Assembly: GCF_000423005.1 (NCBI RefSeq)
Contig: NZ_KE383968.1
Location: 62,001 to 126,000, forward strand
Origin: Gelidibacter mesophilus DSM 14095
GTDB taxonomy: Bacteria; Bacteroidota; Bacteroidia; Flavobacteriales; Flavobacteriaceae
Direction of reading: 5' to 3'
DNA length: 64,000 nt
This document shows, one piece after another, positions 25,423 to 34,987 of this stretch (its first letter is position 1; every line of letters starts with the position of its first letter). The notes beneath the pieces were generated by a model. The model saw only the letters and a program-made list of their open reading frames with translations, did not search any database and had not been told where the DNA came from. A program made the translations under genes and the position numbers.

Positions 25423-25812
25423 TTATGCAGATTTTGGTGGTTGAAACACTGAAGGTTTCTCAAATAAGGAAATCGATTCTTTATAATGAAAATTAAGAGG
25501 TATTTCAATAAAGGCGTCGGAAGAGTTTATAAACTCAATACTGTGAAGTGTAAACGAGGTGTTTAAATGACAACAACTTTGATGCTCATGTTTAAAAGGT
25601 AAATTCTCATGCTCTGAGTGATCACTTTCGTGCTGCACAGAAGCTTCACCGTAATGTTCAGAAAGGAAGTCAAAAAAAGAATCGCCGTAGGTTTCCTGAT
25701 GATAAGATGCATGGTCCATAAGCGCACTGAATTTTGATGCATCTTCAAAGCTGATGTTCAGACTTTGAAAAAGAATCAAGACCGTATAAAATATGGCGAC
25801 TAATTTTGACAT
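25423..25812 (-). CDS. Small His-rich secreted protein leading the metal-efflux operon
   Basis: This protein of about 129 residues has an N-terminal hydrophobic signal or anchor (MSKLVAIFYTVLILFQSLNI) and a middle segment rich in His, Glu and Cys (HESDHSEHENLPFKHEHQSCCH). It is probably a periplasmic metal-binding or sensing protein. A small protein of this type commonly precedes CzcA-like genes in Bacteroidetes. I choose the ATG at 25810-25812 and not the one at 25857, because a TAnnTTTG -7 box (25821-25828) lies between them and the extra residues are not signal-like. The gene starts the operon that continues into the RND fusion, adaptor and P-type ATPase. Confidence 0.75.
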   Translation of the reverse strand: MSKLVAIFYTVLILFQSLNISFEDASKFSALMDHASYHQETYGDSFFDFLSEHYGEASVQHESDHSEHENLPFKHEHQSCCHLNTSFTLHSIEFINSSDAFIEIPLNFHYKESISLFEKPSVFQPPKSA

Positions 25813-25820
25813 GCTTCTGG

Positions 25821-25828
25821 CAAATTTA
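25821..25828 (-). promoter_or_regulatory. -7 box of the metal-efflux operon
   Basis: On the minus strand TAAATTTG (TAnnTTTG) ends eight bases before the preferred ATG of the His-rich protein. It fixes the likely start and implies a very short leader. Confidence 0.5.
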
Positions 25829-25867
25829 CAAAAAAAATATAAGCTTAAAGCTAACATATATCAGCTT

Positions 25868-28800
25868 TTAAAAATAGGCCTTTAACTGAATGGTTCCTGT
25901 ATGAATGGTTTTAGAAGTTTCTGTTTTCCGTCCAAAGTAATTCAGATTGAGATCTAAAAAAGCAGTCAATTTCCGTTGTGCCAATAAGGTCCATGTAAAG
26001 TTTTTACCCGGTTGTAAACCTTCCAACATTTGGTACGATACAGGCGTGTTGGCATTACCTTCAAAGGTATTGTCAAAAAAATTGACCTCCCCGGTAAGTG
26101 CGATTTTTTGAGCTTTGTTATAGGTGAACGATGCACCAAAATTATTTTGAAGCAAGGTCTCCATATTACCAATGGTATTACCCTTGGAGGTATATTGGTA
26201 AAACACATCAAAACGTGCATTCTCATTGAACAAATACGAGAGTTTAGGTTGTAGACGTGTTTCGTTAATCTTATAATTACGGGTTGCAAAATTTTCACTC
26301 AAACTTTCATTTTCTTCTAAACTCGACTTTAAATTAAGGAGCCAACTTTCTGCAAACTTGTGATTAAAATTGAGTTGATGACTTTTTAGTTTACTCTCTT
26401 GAAAACCGATAGACAATAAGGTTCTGGCGGCATTGGACAAGAACGTATAGGAGGTTGTGAAATGTTGTTTTCCCCTATTAAAAAACAGAACATTTCTAAC
26501 ACTTTTATTTAATGCCAATTGATTGTCGTTATCATCTGCAAACGGATTTAAATCAAAGGACCCTTCTTCCCTTTTTATTTTTCTATCAACTAAATATGAG
26601 GTTTGATTGTAAAAATGCGACCAGAATTTGCGGGATTTATGTTCACTTACTGCCCATCGTTGTGGGTTGATGGTCACCGTTTGACTCAATCGGTTTTGAT
26701 GCGTTTTGACATATACCTGATTGGGTAGCAACACTCTTATATAGGCTCCTTGATCTTGAAATTGGGCAATTTCAAACTCATTCAGCTCCTGAATACCATT
26801 GTTGTTGTAGTCAATCCAAGTATAAGCACCTTGCCCTGGCTCCACTTTAACATAGGTAAAATCCTGTTGGGGCAGACTTCCGGCATTTGTCTCAAATACC
26901 GTGTTCCACAACACAATTTGCTCAAATAACTGTTTGTTAAAGGTGACTCTTGAATTTAAGGATTGCTCATCTTCAATGGTTTTGTCTACTGATTTTAGTG
27001 TGCGATAATTGATATAAACTCCTAAATCAGTAGTGGCATTCTGGATGATTTTCGATTTGATATAATAGGTATTGGAACTGCTTACCTTTTCAACAGAATT
27101 CATCCGTAAACTATCATTAACACGGTGCTTATACCCTACTTCCGCAAAAACCTTGGTGCTATCTCCAATCCCATAAAACATTTCAGCCGATTTAAAACGT
27201 TGACTCAATGTGGTAAGTTGATTGGTTAGGACTTCGCGCTGCTCATTATCTTCAGCAGCCAATTTTGCACCTACCCATTGGGTGTTGAAATTATAGGTAA
27301 ACCTATTGAAAGTTCGTAAAAATGTCGATTCAGCCCTATCACTTTCACTATTTAAAATACTGGAGTTTGTAAATAGTTGCCAGTTTCCAAATCTTAAACT
27401 CGCAAAAGCACTATGCCTATTGCCATTAAAATTTTCTGAATAATTGAGATGTTCAAATTTATAACTTGCCACACCTTTTTTTGAATGGAATAGATCGAGA
27501 CCAGCAGTCAGTAAATTTTGATTTCCGAGAGGCATTCCCAAATTCCAGTCCCGATTGAACTCAGCATAATACAAACGCTGAATGGATTTAAAATCCTGTT
27601 GAACCATATCAGCATCCAGAATTGCAGATAGATTCCAAAGACTATCATTTTTTATAACGTCTTGCCGCACACGAAGTTTCCCAGCGAATCCATCATTATC
27701 ATCATCATCCAAATTAGAAAACAGATTCATATCATTTTTGCTGCCCGCGGCTTCAAAATAAATATCTGTGCGCTCTGAAGGTCTATAGCTTCCATTAACC
27801 ACAGCCACTTGTAATTTAGTAGGCGCAATCAATTGAACAATCGCCGCGTAATTTCCCTGAGGCACTCCTGATACTGGAGAGACATACTCATATATATTAG
27901 AAACAGCGCTGCTACTTACCAATACATAATTCCCTCGATTATCACCGACCAATCGAAATTTTACACTGTATAAATCATCTTCAGGATTGCTTGAAAACAC
28001 ATAAGCCTCTGCGCCATCAATAAGTTCTTTGCGATAGAGAATCCGGTTTTCATTAAAAGGCTCAGGCACTCCTGAAGGTGCTACCATTAAAGATTGATCA
28101 TCACCGGCATTGGCCAAAATTTGAACTTGGTCAGGTGATAAGTTTTGCTGTAAGGGTTGGTTTTTGGAATCCACTTCAGAATAGACCGAAGCACCGATTT
28201 TAAACTTCTCCGTTTCAAGACTTCCACCGCCAAACACTGTAAACCGAGAAAAATTACGTTCACTAAATTGATAATCTACGGTAATTCGCATTTCAGAAGT
28301 GATAGGAAACGTCGCGTTGAAAATAATTTCACCGGCGTTATAATCAATAATGTAATCTTGATTTTCCCCTCGTTTTATAGGAGTTCCATTGACATAAACC
28401 GTTTCACTGCCTGAAATCACCAGAACGTACAATTCATTATTGGGGCCTCTTAATTTGTAAGGACCTTGATTGCCTTCCTGCGCTGTAAATTGGCTTGTGG
28501 TAAATTGTCCTCTGACCAAGGCTCCGGCAGCAAATAAGTTAGTTTGGGAACTGTCGTTGTCCAAATTGACATCTATATTCAAACCTTGAACGCGTTTTGT
28601 AAAACTGGCAAAATAAGAATCGGTATTTTGCAAATCGATGTCGCCTGCCCTAATGCGCCAATTCTCGCTAAACAATTCAATAAATACCTGATCAAACTCA
28701 TCCAAACGCTGGGAATAGCCACTTTCCTGCAACGGAATATTGGCATCTTGAATGGAGGCTCGCAAGGATACTTTATCACTGAGTTTTCCTGAAATTTGAA

Positions 28801-29278
28801 GGTCTAATTCACTATTCAAAACCGAATTCTGATTGTTACCAATAGTCACCCCTCTAGAAATACTTCCCGAAGTGGTCAATCCTTCAAAAGGCGTAAAGTT
28901 TTTGGTCAAAGTGGATTGCTGCATCTTGTATAGTTGCTGCATATTATCCGTGTTTTCTACGATAATCTTATCGTCGAGCTGATAGTATTTCCGAGTGATA
29001 TAGTTGGGATATCTGAGATAATTGATAATTACCGAATCCGTTGGGACAGGTTTTCTGAACGTCAAAATTGCTTTAGAAAAATCCACGTTGTAGTAGGACG
29101 TGTCAATACTAATGCCATTTTTCGTTTTCAGGTTGAATTGACTGGAATTAATACTTACTGAATCAATTTGGATTACCTCCTTAACCGCCATTTTCTTTGT
29201 CTTATAATTGGAAGCTGGTTCCTGTGCATACACACAACAACACATCAAAAAGAACGTAAGAAAAATAATGATTTTCAT
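25868..29278 (-). CDS. Giant outer-membrane beta-barrel-like protein, function unknown
   Basis: This 1136-residue protein has a signal peptide (MKIIIFLTFFLMCCCVYAQ) and a mature region made almost entirely of amphipathic beta strands. It ends in GTIQLKAYF, a terminal Phe strand typical of outer-membrane barrels. Two acidic loops, DDDDNDGFAG and DYNNNGIQELNEFE, look like calcium-binding EF-hand/dockerin-type turns. The N-terminal 130 residues resemble a periplasmic domain that precedes the barrel. I recognise it as a conserved Bacteroidetes hypothetical type but cannot name it. I do not find plug motifs of TonB receptors. It is followed leftward by the metal operon (11 bases to the longer reading frame) but is likely independent of it. 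Confidence 0.75.
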   Translation of the reverse strand: MKIIIFLTFFLMCCCVYAQEPASNYKTKKMAVKEVIQIDSVSINSSQFNLKTKNGISIDTSYYNVDFSKAILTFRKPVPTDSVIINYLRYPNYITRKYYQLDDKIIVENTDNMQQLYKMQQSTLTKNFTPFEGLTTSGSISRGVTIGNNQNSVLNSELDLQISGKLSDKVSLRASIQDANIPLQESGYSQRLDEFDQVFIELFSENWRIRAGDIDLQNTDSYFASFTKRVQGLNIDVNLDNDSSQTNLFAAGALVRGQFTTSQFTAQEGNQGPYKLRGPNNELYVLVISGSETVYVNGTPIKRGENQDYIIDYNAGEIIFNATFPITSEMRITVDYQFSERNFSRFTVFGGGSLETEKFKIGASVYSEVDSKNQPLQQNLSPDQVQILANAGDDQSLMVAPSGVPEPFNENRILYRKELIDGAEAYVFSSNPEDDLYSVKFRLVGDNRGNYVLVSSSAVSNIYEYVSPVSGVPQGNYAAIVQLIAPTKLQVAVVNGSYRPSERTDIYFEAAGSKNDMNLFSNLDDDDNDGFAGKLRVRQDVIKNDSLWNLSAILDADMVQQDFKSIQRLYYAEFNRDWNLGMPLGNQNLLTAGLDLFHSKKGVASYKFEHLNYSENFNGNRHSAFASLRFGNWQLFTNSSILNSESDRAESTFLRTFNRFTYNFNTQWVGAKLAAEDNEQREVLTNQLTTLSQRFKSAEMFYGIGDSTKVFAEVGYKHRVNDSLRMNSVEKVSSSNTYYIKSKIIQNATTDLGVYINYRTLKSVDKTIEDEQSLNSRVTFNKQLFEQIVLWNTVFETNAGSLPQQDFTYVKVEPGQGAYTWIDYNNNGIQELNEFEIAQFQDQGAYIRVLLPNQVYVKTHQNRLSQTVTINPQRWAVSEHKSRKFWSHFYNQTSYLVDRKIKREEGSFDLNPFADDNDNQLALNKSVRNVLFFNRGKQHFTTSYTFLSNAARTLLSIGFQESKLKSHQLNFNHKFAESWLLNLKSSLEENESLSENFATRNYKINETRLQPKLSYLFNENARFDVFYQYTSKGNTIGNMETLLQNNFGASFTYNKAQKIALTGEVNFFDNTFEGNANTPVSYQMLEGLQPGKNFTWTLLAQRKLTAFLDLNLNYFGRKTETSKTIHTGTIQLKAYF

Positions 29279-29378
29279 CTATTACATTAACTGCTAAAGA
29301 CCGAAAATATTTTATCGTTAAAATGCCTTTAAAATTATCGCATAAAAGTACAGTATTATTTAAGTTTGCATCAAAATC

Positions 29379-29406
29379 AGTACAAAGTATCAAGTACAAA
29401 GTATTA
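29379..29406. repeat. Intergenic heptad repeat (AGTAYNA x4)
   Basis: Four 7-base units (AGTACAA, AGTATCA, AGTACAA, AGTATTA) lie between the divergent giant barrel gene and xth. The sequence differs from the ACTG-type arrays but the period is the same. Confidence 0.7.
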
Positions 29407-29465
29407 AGATTTCAGTGCTTAAATTAAATCTTTGTATTTAATACTAATATCATAATTCTATTTCA

Positions 29466-30230
29466 ATGAAAATTATCTCGTACAACGTCAATGGCATTCG
29501 CGCAGCACTCAACAAAGGCTTTATGGATTGGTTAAAAAGCGCTAATCCAGATATCATTTGTCTCCAAGAAATAAAGGCTATGGAAGAGCAATTGGACGTT
29601 TCTGTTTTTGAAGAGGCGGGTTATCCTTACCCTTATTGGTTCAGTGCGCAAAAAAAAGGCTATAGCGGCGTGGCGATACTTTGCAAAGCCCAACCCAACC
29701 ATGTTGAATATGGGACAGGAATTGCTTCAATGGACTTCGAAGGACGCAATTTGAGAGTAGATTATGATAACGTTTCCATTATGAGTTTGTATCTACCATC
29801 AGGAACTAACGATTTACGTTTGCAACATAAATTTGATTATATGGATATGTTCCAGGTTTATATTAATGAACTTAAGACGAAAATTCCAAATCTCATTATT
29901 TTAGGAGATTACAATATTTGTCATGAAGAGATAGATATTCATAACCCTAAAGGACTTTCAAACGTTTCTGGATTTTTACCTGTAGAGCGCACATGGATCG
30001 GAAACTTTATGACTAACGGATTTATAGATTCTTTCAGACATTTTAATAAAGAACCCGATAATTATACGTGGTGGAGTTACAGAGCAAATTCGAGAGCAAG
30101 AAACAAAGGTTGGCGACTGGATTATGCCTTAGTGAGCACACCTTTACAAGAAAAACTGAAACGTAGCGTTATCCTATCGGATGCTGTGCACAGTGATCAT
30201 TGTCCGATTTTGCTAGAAATTCAGGATTGA
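29466..30230 (+). CDS. xth: Exodeoxyribonuclease III (AP endonuclease)
   Basis: This 254-residue enzyme of the exonuclease-endonuclease-phosphatase fold incises DNA at abasic sites and removes blocked 3' ends in base-excision repair. Conserved metal and catalytic motifs include ISYNVNGIRAA at the N-terminus, CLQEIKA with the metal glutamate, LGDYNICHEEIDIHNPK with Asp/Asn, and the C-terminal HSDHCPI with catalytic His. Length and start are as expected for the ExoA/XthA family. A heptad repeat fills most of the short spacer to the next gene. Confidence 0.96.
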   Translation: MKIISYNVNGIRAALNKGFMDWLKSANPDIICLQEIKAMEEQLDVSVFEEAGYPYPYWFSAQKKGYSGVAILCKAQPNHVEYGTGIASMDFEGRNLRVDYDNVSIMSLYLPSGTNDLRLQHKFDYMDMFQVYINELKTKIPNLIILGDYNICHEEIDIHNPKGLSNVSGFLPVERTWIGNFMTNGFIDSFRHFNKEPDNYTWWSYRANSRARNKGWRLDYALVSTPLQEKLKRSVILSDAVHSDHCPILLEIQD

Positions 30231-30234
30231 TGAT

Positions 30235-30262
30235 GGATAACGAACAACCGAGAACTAAAAAC
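30235..30262. repeat. Intergenic heptad repeat (NNNNAAC x4)
   Basis: Four 7-base units (GGATAAC, GAACAAC, CGAGAAC, TAAAAAC) begin directly after the xth stop and end about 20 bases before the OmpA lipoprotein ATG. Confidence 0.6.
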
Positions 30263-30285
30263 CTTAACAATAAACACCTATAAAC

Positions 30286-31242
30286 ATGATTAAAAAATTG
30301 TCCCTAATTGCCTTAACGCTTGTATTGACAACCTCTTGCGTTTCTAAAAAAATCTATACAGACTTAGAGAGCAAATACGCTACTTTGAGAAAAGAGAATC
30401 GAAAAATTTCTGACGAAAATGCTGATCTTAAGAAAGAATTACTCCTAGCTCAAAACAGATTATCACAATTACAAAGAGATTATGACGACATTACCACCAA
30501 ACGTCATCAACTTCAAAAAGATTATGATCTTACCAGCACCAATCTAAAAAATCTACAAGAGTCTTACCAAGCTTTAGAGAAAAATAGTTCTTCGGCCATT
30601 GCTGAAAACGCAAAAAAGAACAGGGAATTATTAGCACAATTAGAAGCGAAAGAACAGGCACTAGCTGCGGAGAATTCTCGTTTGCAAAAACTAAAACAAG
30701 ACATGGAGTCAAGGTCACAACGCATTGCAGAACTTGAAAGTGTGATAGCTTCCAAAGACGCCGCCATGAATAAGCTAAAAGATGCCATTTCAAAAGCTCT
30801 GACCAATTTTGAAGGCAAAGGTCTGACCGTTGAACAGCGTGATGGAAAAGTATATGTCTCGATGGAAAATAAATTATTGTTCCAATCTGGCAGTTGGGCC
30901 GTAGGTGCCAATGGAAAACAGGCCGTCAAACAATTAGGAAGCGTTCTGGCTGAAAATCCGGACATTGCCATTTTGATTGAAGGGCATACTGACAGCGATC
31001 CATACAACGGCACAGGTCAATTGAGCAGCAATTGGGATTTATCAACCAAAAGAGCAACAGCCATCGTTGAAATCTTAAAAGAAAATTCACGCATCAACCC
31101 TGAAAATCTGACCGCGGCAGGACGCAGCGAATATGCACCAATAGCAAGTAATGACACCAATGAGGGGAAAGCGAAAAACAGACGCATTGAAGTTATTTTA
31201 ACTCCTAAATTGGATGAGATTTCTCGTTTATTGAATGATTAA
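30286..31242 (+). CDS. OmpA-family lipoprotein with coiled-coil stalk
   Basis: This 318-residue protein has a lipoprotein signal (TLVLTTSC, Cys18), then a coiled coil from about residue 25 to 165 (repeats of LQKDYD and similar heptads). The C-terminal OmpA peptidoglycan-binding domain contains ILIEGHTDSDPYNGTGQLSSNWDLSTKRA. It would anchor in the outer membrane and bind the peptidoglycan, with the coiled coil as a spacer. No beta-barrel is present, so it is Pal-like and not OmpA-like. It is probably transcribed with xth or alone; the spacer is 55 bases. Confidence 0.9.
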   Translation: MIKKLSLIALTLVLTTSCVSKKIYTDLESKYATLRKENRKISDENADLKKELLLAQNRLSQLQRDYDDITTKRHQLQKDYDLTSTNLKNLQESYQALEKNSSSAIAENAKKNRELLAQLEAKEQALAAENSRLQKLKQDMESRSQRIAELESVIASKDAAMNKLKDAISKALTNFEGKGLTVEQRDGKVYVSMENKLLFQSGSWAVGANGKQAVKQLGSVLAENPDIAILIEGHTDSDPYNGTGQLSSNWDLSTKRATAIVEILKENSRINPENLTAAGRSEYAPIASNDTNEGKAKNRRIEVILTPKLDEISRLLND

Positions 31243-31316
31243 TTGACCTTAGATCTGTCAAGTTTATCTAACCAGACAGGTCTTTAATTGCTAAAATTGA
31301 ATAGAACCTAAACAAA

Positions 31317-31336
31317 ATCCCCGCCTGCGCAGGGAA
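31317..31336. repeat. Small intergenic dyad (REP-like)
   Basis: ATCCCCGCCTGCGCAGGGAAT contains the perfect palindrome CCTGCGCAGG (31324-31333) just before the aldo/keto reductase ATG. It resembles the dyad at 3699-3716. Confidence 0.5.
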
Positions 31337-31340
31337 TAAG

Positions 31341-32375
31341 ATGAAATATACCACACTTCCACATACCGATATAAAGGTTAGTAAATTATGTTTGGGCACC
31401 ATGACCTGGGGCATCCAAAACACACAAGATGAAGGCTTTGAACAAATGGATTACGCGTTAGATCAAGGCATTAATTTCTTTGATACGGCAGAACTTTATC
31501 CGGTGCCATCAGATCCTAAAACTTATGCCGATACTGAACGTATTATTGGCAATTGGTTCGAGAAAACAGGCCATAGAGACAAAGTTATATTGGCCTCTAA
31601 AATAGCTGGAACAGGAGACTATACAGCCCATATTAGAACCACTGGGTTTAGTACAGAGGCATTAAATGATGCCGTTAACCAGAGTTTGAAACGTCTAAAA
31701 ACGGATTATATTGATTTATACCAATTGCACTGGCCAGAAAGGAATACCAATACTTTGGGGCAACGTGATTATAAACATGAAGAAGAACAATGGCAGGATA
31801 ATTTTAATGAAATCCTCCACACGTTTGACGGCATAATCAAATCTGGCAAAATTAGGCACATTGGCATTTCCAACGAAAAAGGATGGGGAACCATGCGCTT
31901 TTTGGAAGAATCCAAATGGTACAATTTGCCACGGATGCTGACCATACAAAATGCGTATTCCTTAATCAATCGGATTTTTGAAGGCGATATGGCCGAAATT
32001 GCTTTAAGAGAAAATATAGGACTTTTGGCCTATTCGCCCTTGGCATGTGGTGTTTTATCTGGAAAATATATTAAAGGCGAAGACACAAAAAACTCAAGAT
32101 TAAATCGTTTTACAAGGTTTGCGAGATATAGCAGTGAACAATGCACAGCAGCTGCTAAACGTTACCTTGAAATTGCAGAACAATACGATCTATCATTTGC
32201 ACAAATGTCATTGGCTTTTGTCTCCCAACAGCCTTTTGTGACCAGTAATATTATTGGTGCAACCAATTTAAACCAGCTTAAGGAAAATATTGGCAGCATC
32301 CATTTAAACTTAAGTAAAGAAGTTTTGGACGCTATTGAAGAAGTCCATAGAGAGATTCCAAATCCATCGGCATAA
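31341..32375 (+). CDS. NADP(H)-dependent aldo/keto reductase, Tas-like
   Basis: This 344-residue cytosolic TIM-barrel oxidoreductase has recognisable motifs: LCLGTMTWG at the first strand, FFDTAELYPVPSDP with catalytic Asp and Tyr, LASKIAG with the catalytic Lys, and YQLHWPERNTN with the catalytic His. The N-terminal TMTWG and the insertion after LYPVP are typical of Tas (YgdS) proteins, whose physiological substrate is not firmly known. The gene is monocistronic and followed by a strong intrinsic terminator. Confidence 0.92.
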   Translation: MKYTTLPHTDIKVSKLCLGTMTWGIQNTQDEGFEQMDYALDQGINFFDTAELYPVPSDPKTYADTERIIGNWFEKTGHRDKVILASKIAGTGDYTAHIRTTGFSTEALNDAVNQSLKRLKTDYIDLYQLHWPERNTNTLGQRDYKHEEEQWQDNFNEILHTFDGIIKSGKIRHIGISNEKGWGTMRFLEESKWYNLPRMLTIQNAYSLINRIFEGDMAEIALRENIGLLAYSPLACGVLSGKYIKGEDTKNSRLNRFTRFARYSSEQCTAAAKRYLEIAEQYDLSFAQMSLAFVSQQPFVTSNIIGATNLNQLKENIGSIHLNLSKEVLDAIEEVHREIPNPSA

Positions 32376-32400
32376 CACTACTATTGGATTAAAATAGAAA

Positions 32401-32428
32401 AAGCGGATCTCTCACGATCCGCTTTTTT
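32401..32428 (+). terminator. Intrinsic terminator after the aldo/keto reductase gene
   Basis: AAGCGGATC (32401-32409) pairs with GATCCGCTT (32416-32424) across a six-base loop and runs into a T tract. The A run on the left means it could also work for the convergent lipoprotein gene. Confidence 0.92.
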
Positions 32429-32449
32429 ATTGCAATAAGCTTTACGCAC

Positions 32450-32986
32450 CTATTCCGGCTGCGCTTCCACCATTCTTTCGTAAGTAAAAGTCACTTTTAC
32501 TGGTTTCACTGAACCACTTACGTCACGAAAATTTAAGGTAGACTCATAAGTGAAAACATTTTCAACAGCTCCCATATCAATCACGATATTTTGAGAAGCA
32601 CAGTTAGCAACAAAGGTCAAGGTATTTCCTGTTAAACCCCAAGTGCCTGTTAAGGAATCCTTATTATCACAATCTGCAGACGAAGAGCCTTGTTTCAAAG
32701 AATAATTTCTGTTAGCCATAAAATCATATATTAAATCTCGTTCACAGGCACTATATTGAGCGTAAATGTCCTCACTAGGATTATCGATATTATCATCCGT
32801 AATGTCAACCGCTTTATCTGCTTCCATCCCAACAAATACCCAAGTGCCCGCAAATGCAGTTTCATCAGCACTCAATTCGCCTACCAAAGGTTCTGGGCAT
32901 GTGAAACCGTCATCAGTATTACAACTGACCATAAAAAGGGCACCAAACACCATTAGAGATTTAGTAATCAAATTTAATTTTTTCAT
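32450..32986 (-). CDS. Lipocalin-like lipoprotein, function unknown
   Basis: This 178-residue protein has a lipoprotein signal peptide (LMVFGALFMVSC, Cys22) followed by a compact beta-rich domain. The GTWVFVG opening, the ERDLIYDF segment and GTWGLTGNTLTF match the general pattern of Bacteroidetes lipocalin-like/DUF5004 proteins, where two 'TW' strands mark the barrel. Five further cysteines in the mature domain may form disulfides. No ligand can be inferred. It is transcribed alone and convergent with the aldo/keto reductase gene. Confidence 0.7.
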   Translation of the reverse strand: MKKLNLITKSLMVFGALFMVSCNTDDGFTCPEPLVGELSADETAFAGTWVFVGMEADKAVDITDDNIDNPSEDIYAQYSACERDLIYDFMANRNYSLKQGSSSADCDNKDSLTGTWGLTGNTLTFVANCASQNIVIDMGAVENVFTYESTLNFRDVSGSVKPVKVTFTYERMVEAQPE

Positions 32987-33203
32987 TTTTATTATAGTTT
33001 TTAAAGTTCATTTATAAGATGTGTAATTCCCCAAAAGGTTGCTTCTAAAACGTAATAATCTTTATTTAATTATATAAATATGATATTAAAATCAGAGCAC
33101 CTCTGAATACCAGGGCACTACAACCTCGTTAAACCCACAGAATTTTTAAGCTTTAAATTATTTATCTAAAAGAAACAAGAAACTCAGAACACGGTTTTTT
33201 TTA

Positions 33204-33243
33204 CATTAAAAAAACCCCTTACTTCCAAAGAAATAAGGGGTTT
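33204..33243 (-). terminator. Intrinsic terminator of rng
   Basis: AAACCCCTTA (33212-33221) pairs with TAAGGGGTTT (33234-33243). On the minus strand the hairpin is followed by a T run. The remaining 32987-33200 gap is AT-rich and shows no gene. Confidence 0.88.
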
Positions 33244-33248
33244 CATAA

Positions 33249-34790
33249 TTAATTGATTTTGTCTCCATTTTTATCAAAAAAATGGTATTCAAGATATGTG
33301 TAAGCATCTCTGGGTAAAACCTTTACCCATTTTTTATGTTCTAAAAACCATTTTGACCGTAAGGAAGGGAATCCCTTAGTCAAAAAAGCCGCTATAAAAG
33401 GATGTGTGTTTAGGGTCACCTTTTTGTAGTCTTTTTTGAAAATCCGTTCCATGTCCTGCTGGATGCGCTGAACCACCTTAATTGGCGCTTCAATCTCCTC
33501 ACCGCTGACATTTGGGTTTTCCTCTTTTGTTTCAATATTCCTTTCTGGGCGCACGCGTTGTCTGGTAATTTGGATCAGACCGAATTTGCTAGGAGGTAAT
33601 ATCTTATGCTTTGCTTTATCATCTTTCATTTCGTCACGAAGATGATTATAAAGTTTTTTTCGATTCTCTGCATTGGACATATCAATAAAATCGACCACAA
33701 TAATGCCTCCCATGTCGCGCAAACGCAACTGTCGGGCTATTTCAGTAGCTGAAATTAAGTTGACTTCTAGAGCAGTGTCCTCTTGATTTTTTTCTTTGTT
33801 GGATCGATTGCCACTGTTCACATCAATCACATGGAGTGCTTCGGTGTGTTCTATCACAATATACGCACCTTTCGCCATAGAGACTGTACGTCCGAAAGAA
33901 GTTTTTATTTGCCTTTCAATACCATGCTTTTCAAAAATGGGCACGCCATTCTGATAATGTTTCACAATTGATTCCTTTTTTGGTGCTATAAGATGCACGT
34001 AATCTTTGATTTGCATATACAATTCTTCATCATCCACAACAATACTCGAGAATGAGTCATTAAAAATATCCCTCAAAATGGAGGATGCTTTGTTCATTTC
34101 TCCAAGCACCTTACTTGGGTGATGTGCTTTGTTGAGTTTCTTGCACATTGCTGTCCAACGGCCCAACAAGTTTTGCAAATCGGTGTCTAACTCGGCTACT
34201 TTTTTCCCTTCAGCAACAGTCCGGACAATAACGCCAAAACCTTTAGGCGTAATGCTTTTTACCAATCGTTTTAAACGATCTTTCTCTTCCTTTGATTCTA
34301 TTTTTTGAGAAATAGAAATCCGATCAGAGAATGGTACCAAAACAATATACCTTCCGGCTATGGACAACTCGCTACTAATGCGAGGTCCTTTTGTTGAAAT
34401 AGGTTCTTTTACAATTTGGACCAAGAGGGATTGATTTGATTTTAAAGCGTCAGCAATACTGCCGTTTTTATCAATATCTTTTTCAAATTGAAAGTTTTTG
34501 AGTAGAAAATCTGTGTGTTTCCCTGTGCTTACACGTTTTACGAATTTTAAAAGTGAAGGTAATTTTGGGCCTAAATCATGATAGTGCAAAAATGCATCTT
34601 TCTCATAACCTACATTCACAAATGCAGCATTTAACCCAGGAACAGCTTTACGGATTTTGGCGATAAACACATCACCAACCGCAAAGTTGTTATCCTCTTC
34701 ATCTTTATGTAATTCAATAAGTTTTCCATCTTTTAATAAGGCAAAATCAACAAAATTTGAACTCGAACGAATAATTAATTCTTTATCCAT
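33249..34790 (-). CDS. rng: Ribonuclease G/E family endoribonuclease
   Basis: This 513-residue RNase G-type protein starts with an S1-like RNA-binding domain (about residues 35-125, VGDVFIAKIRKAVPGLNAAFVNVG), then the RNase H-like/5'-sensor region and DNase I-like catalytic region. IIVVDFIDMSNAENRKKLYNHL supplies the metal-binding aspartates. It lacks the long C-terminal scaffold of RNase E. It processes 5S/16S rRNA precursors and degrades mRNA. It lies downstream of the HU gene and the 29-residue basic protein gene on the same strand. Confidence 0.95.
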   Translation of the reverse strand: MDKELIIRSSSNFVDFALLKDGKLIELHKDEEDNNFAVGDVFIAKIRKAVPGLNAAFVNVGYEKDAFLHYHDLGPKLPSLLKFVKRVSTGKHTDFLLKNFQFEKDIDKNGSIADALKSNQSLLVQIVKEPISTKGPRISSELSIAGRYIVLVPFSDRISISQKIESKEEKDRLKRLVKSITPKGFGVIVRTVAEGKKVAELDTDLQNLLGRWTAMCKKLNKAHHPSKVLGEMNKASSILRDIFNDSFSSIVVDDEELYMQIKDYVHLIAPKKESIVKHYQNGVPIFEKHGIERQIKTSFGRTVSMAKGAYIVIEHTEALHVIDVNSGNRSNKEKNQEDTALEVNLISATEIARQLRLRDMGGIIVVDFIDMSNAENRKKLYNHLRDEMKDDKAKHKILPPSKFGLIQITRQRVRPERNIETKEENPNVSGEEIEAPIKVVQRIQQDMERIFKKDYKKVTLNTHPFIAAFLTKGFPSLRSKWFLEHKKWVKVLPRDAYTYLEYHFFDKNGDKIN

Positions 34791-34987
34791 GTTGTTAATT
34801 TAAATCCGTTGTGATAGACATCAAAACAGATGGATTATACTAAATTTTTTGACACAGGATTCCCGATAGTCTATCGGGAAAATTCCAGTAAACTCAAGTG
34901 AACCGCAACCAGCGGGTCTGCTTAAATTTTATATCAAAGAACGTTACTGTAAAAACCGAAAAAGTAGTTAAAAACTACTTTTTCAAT

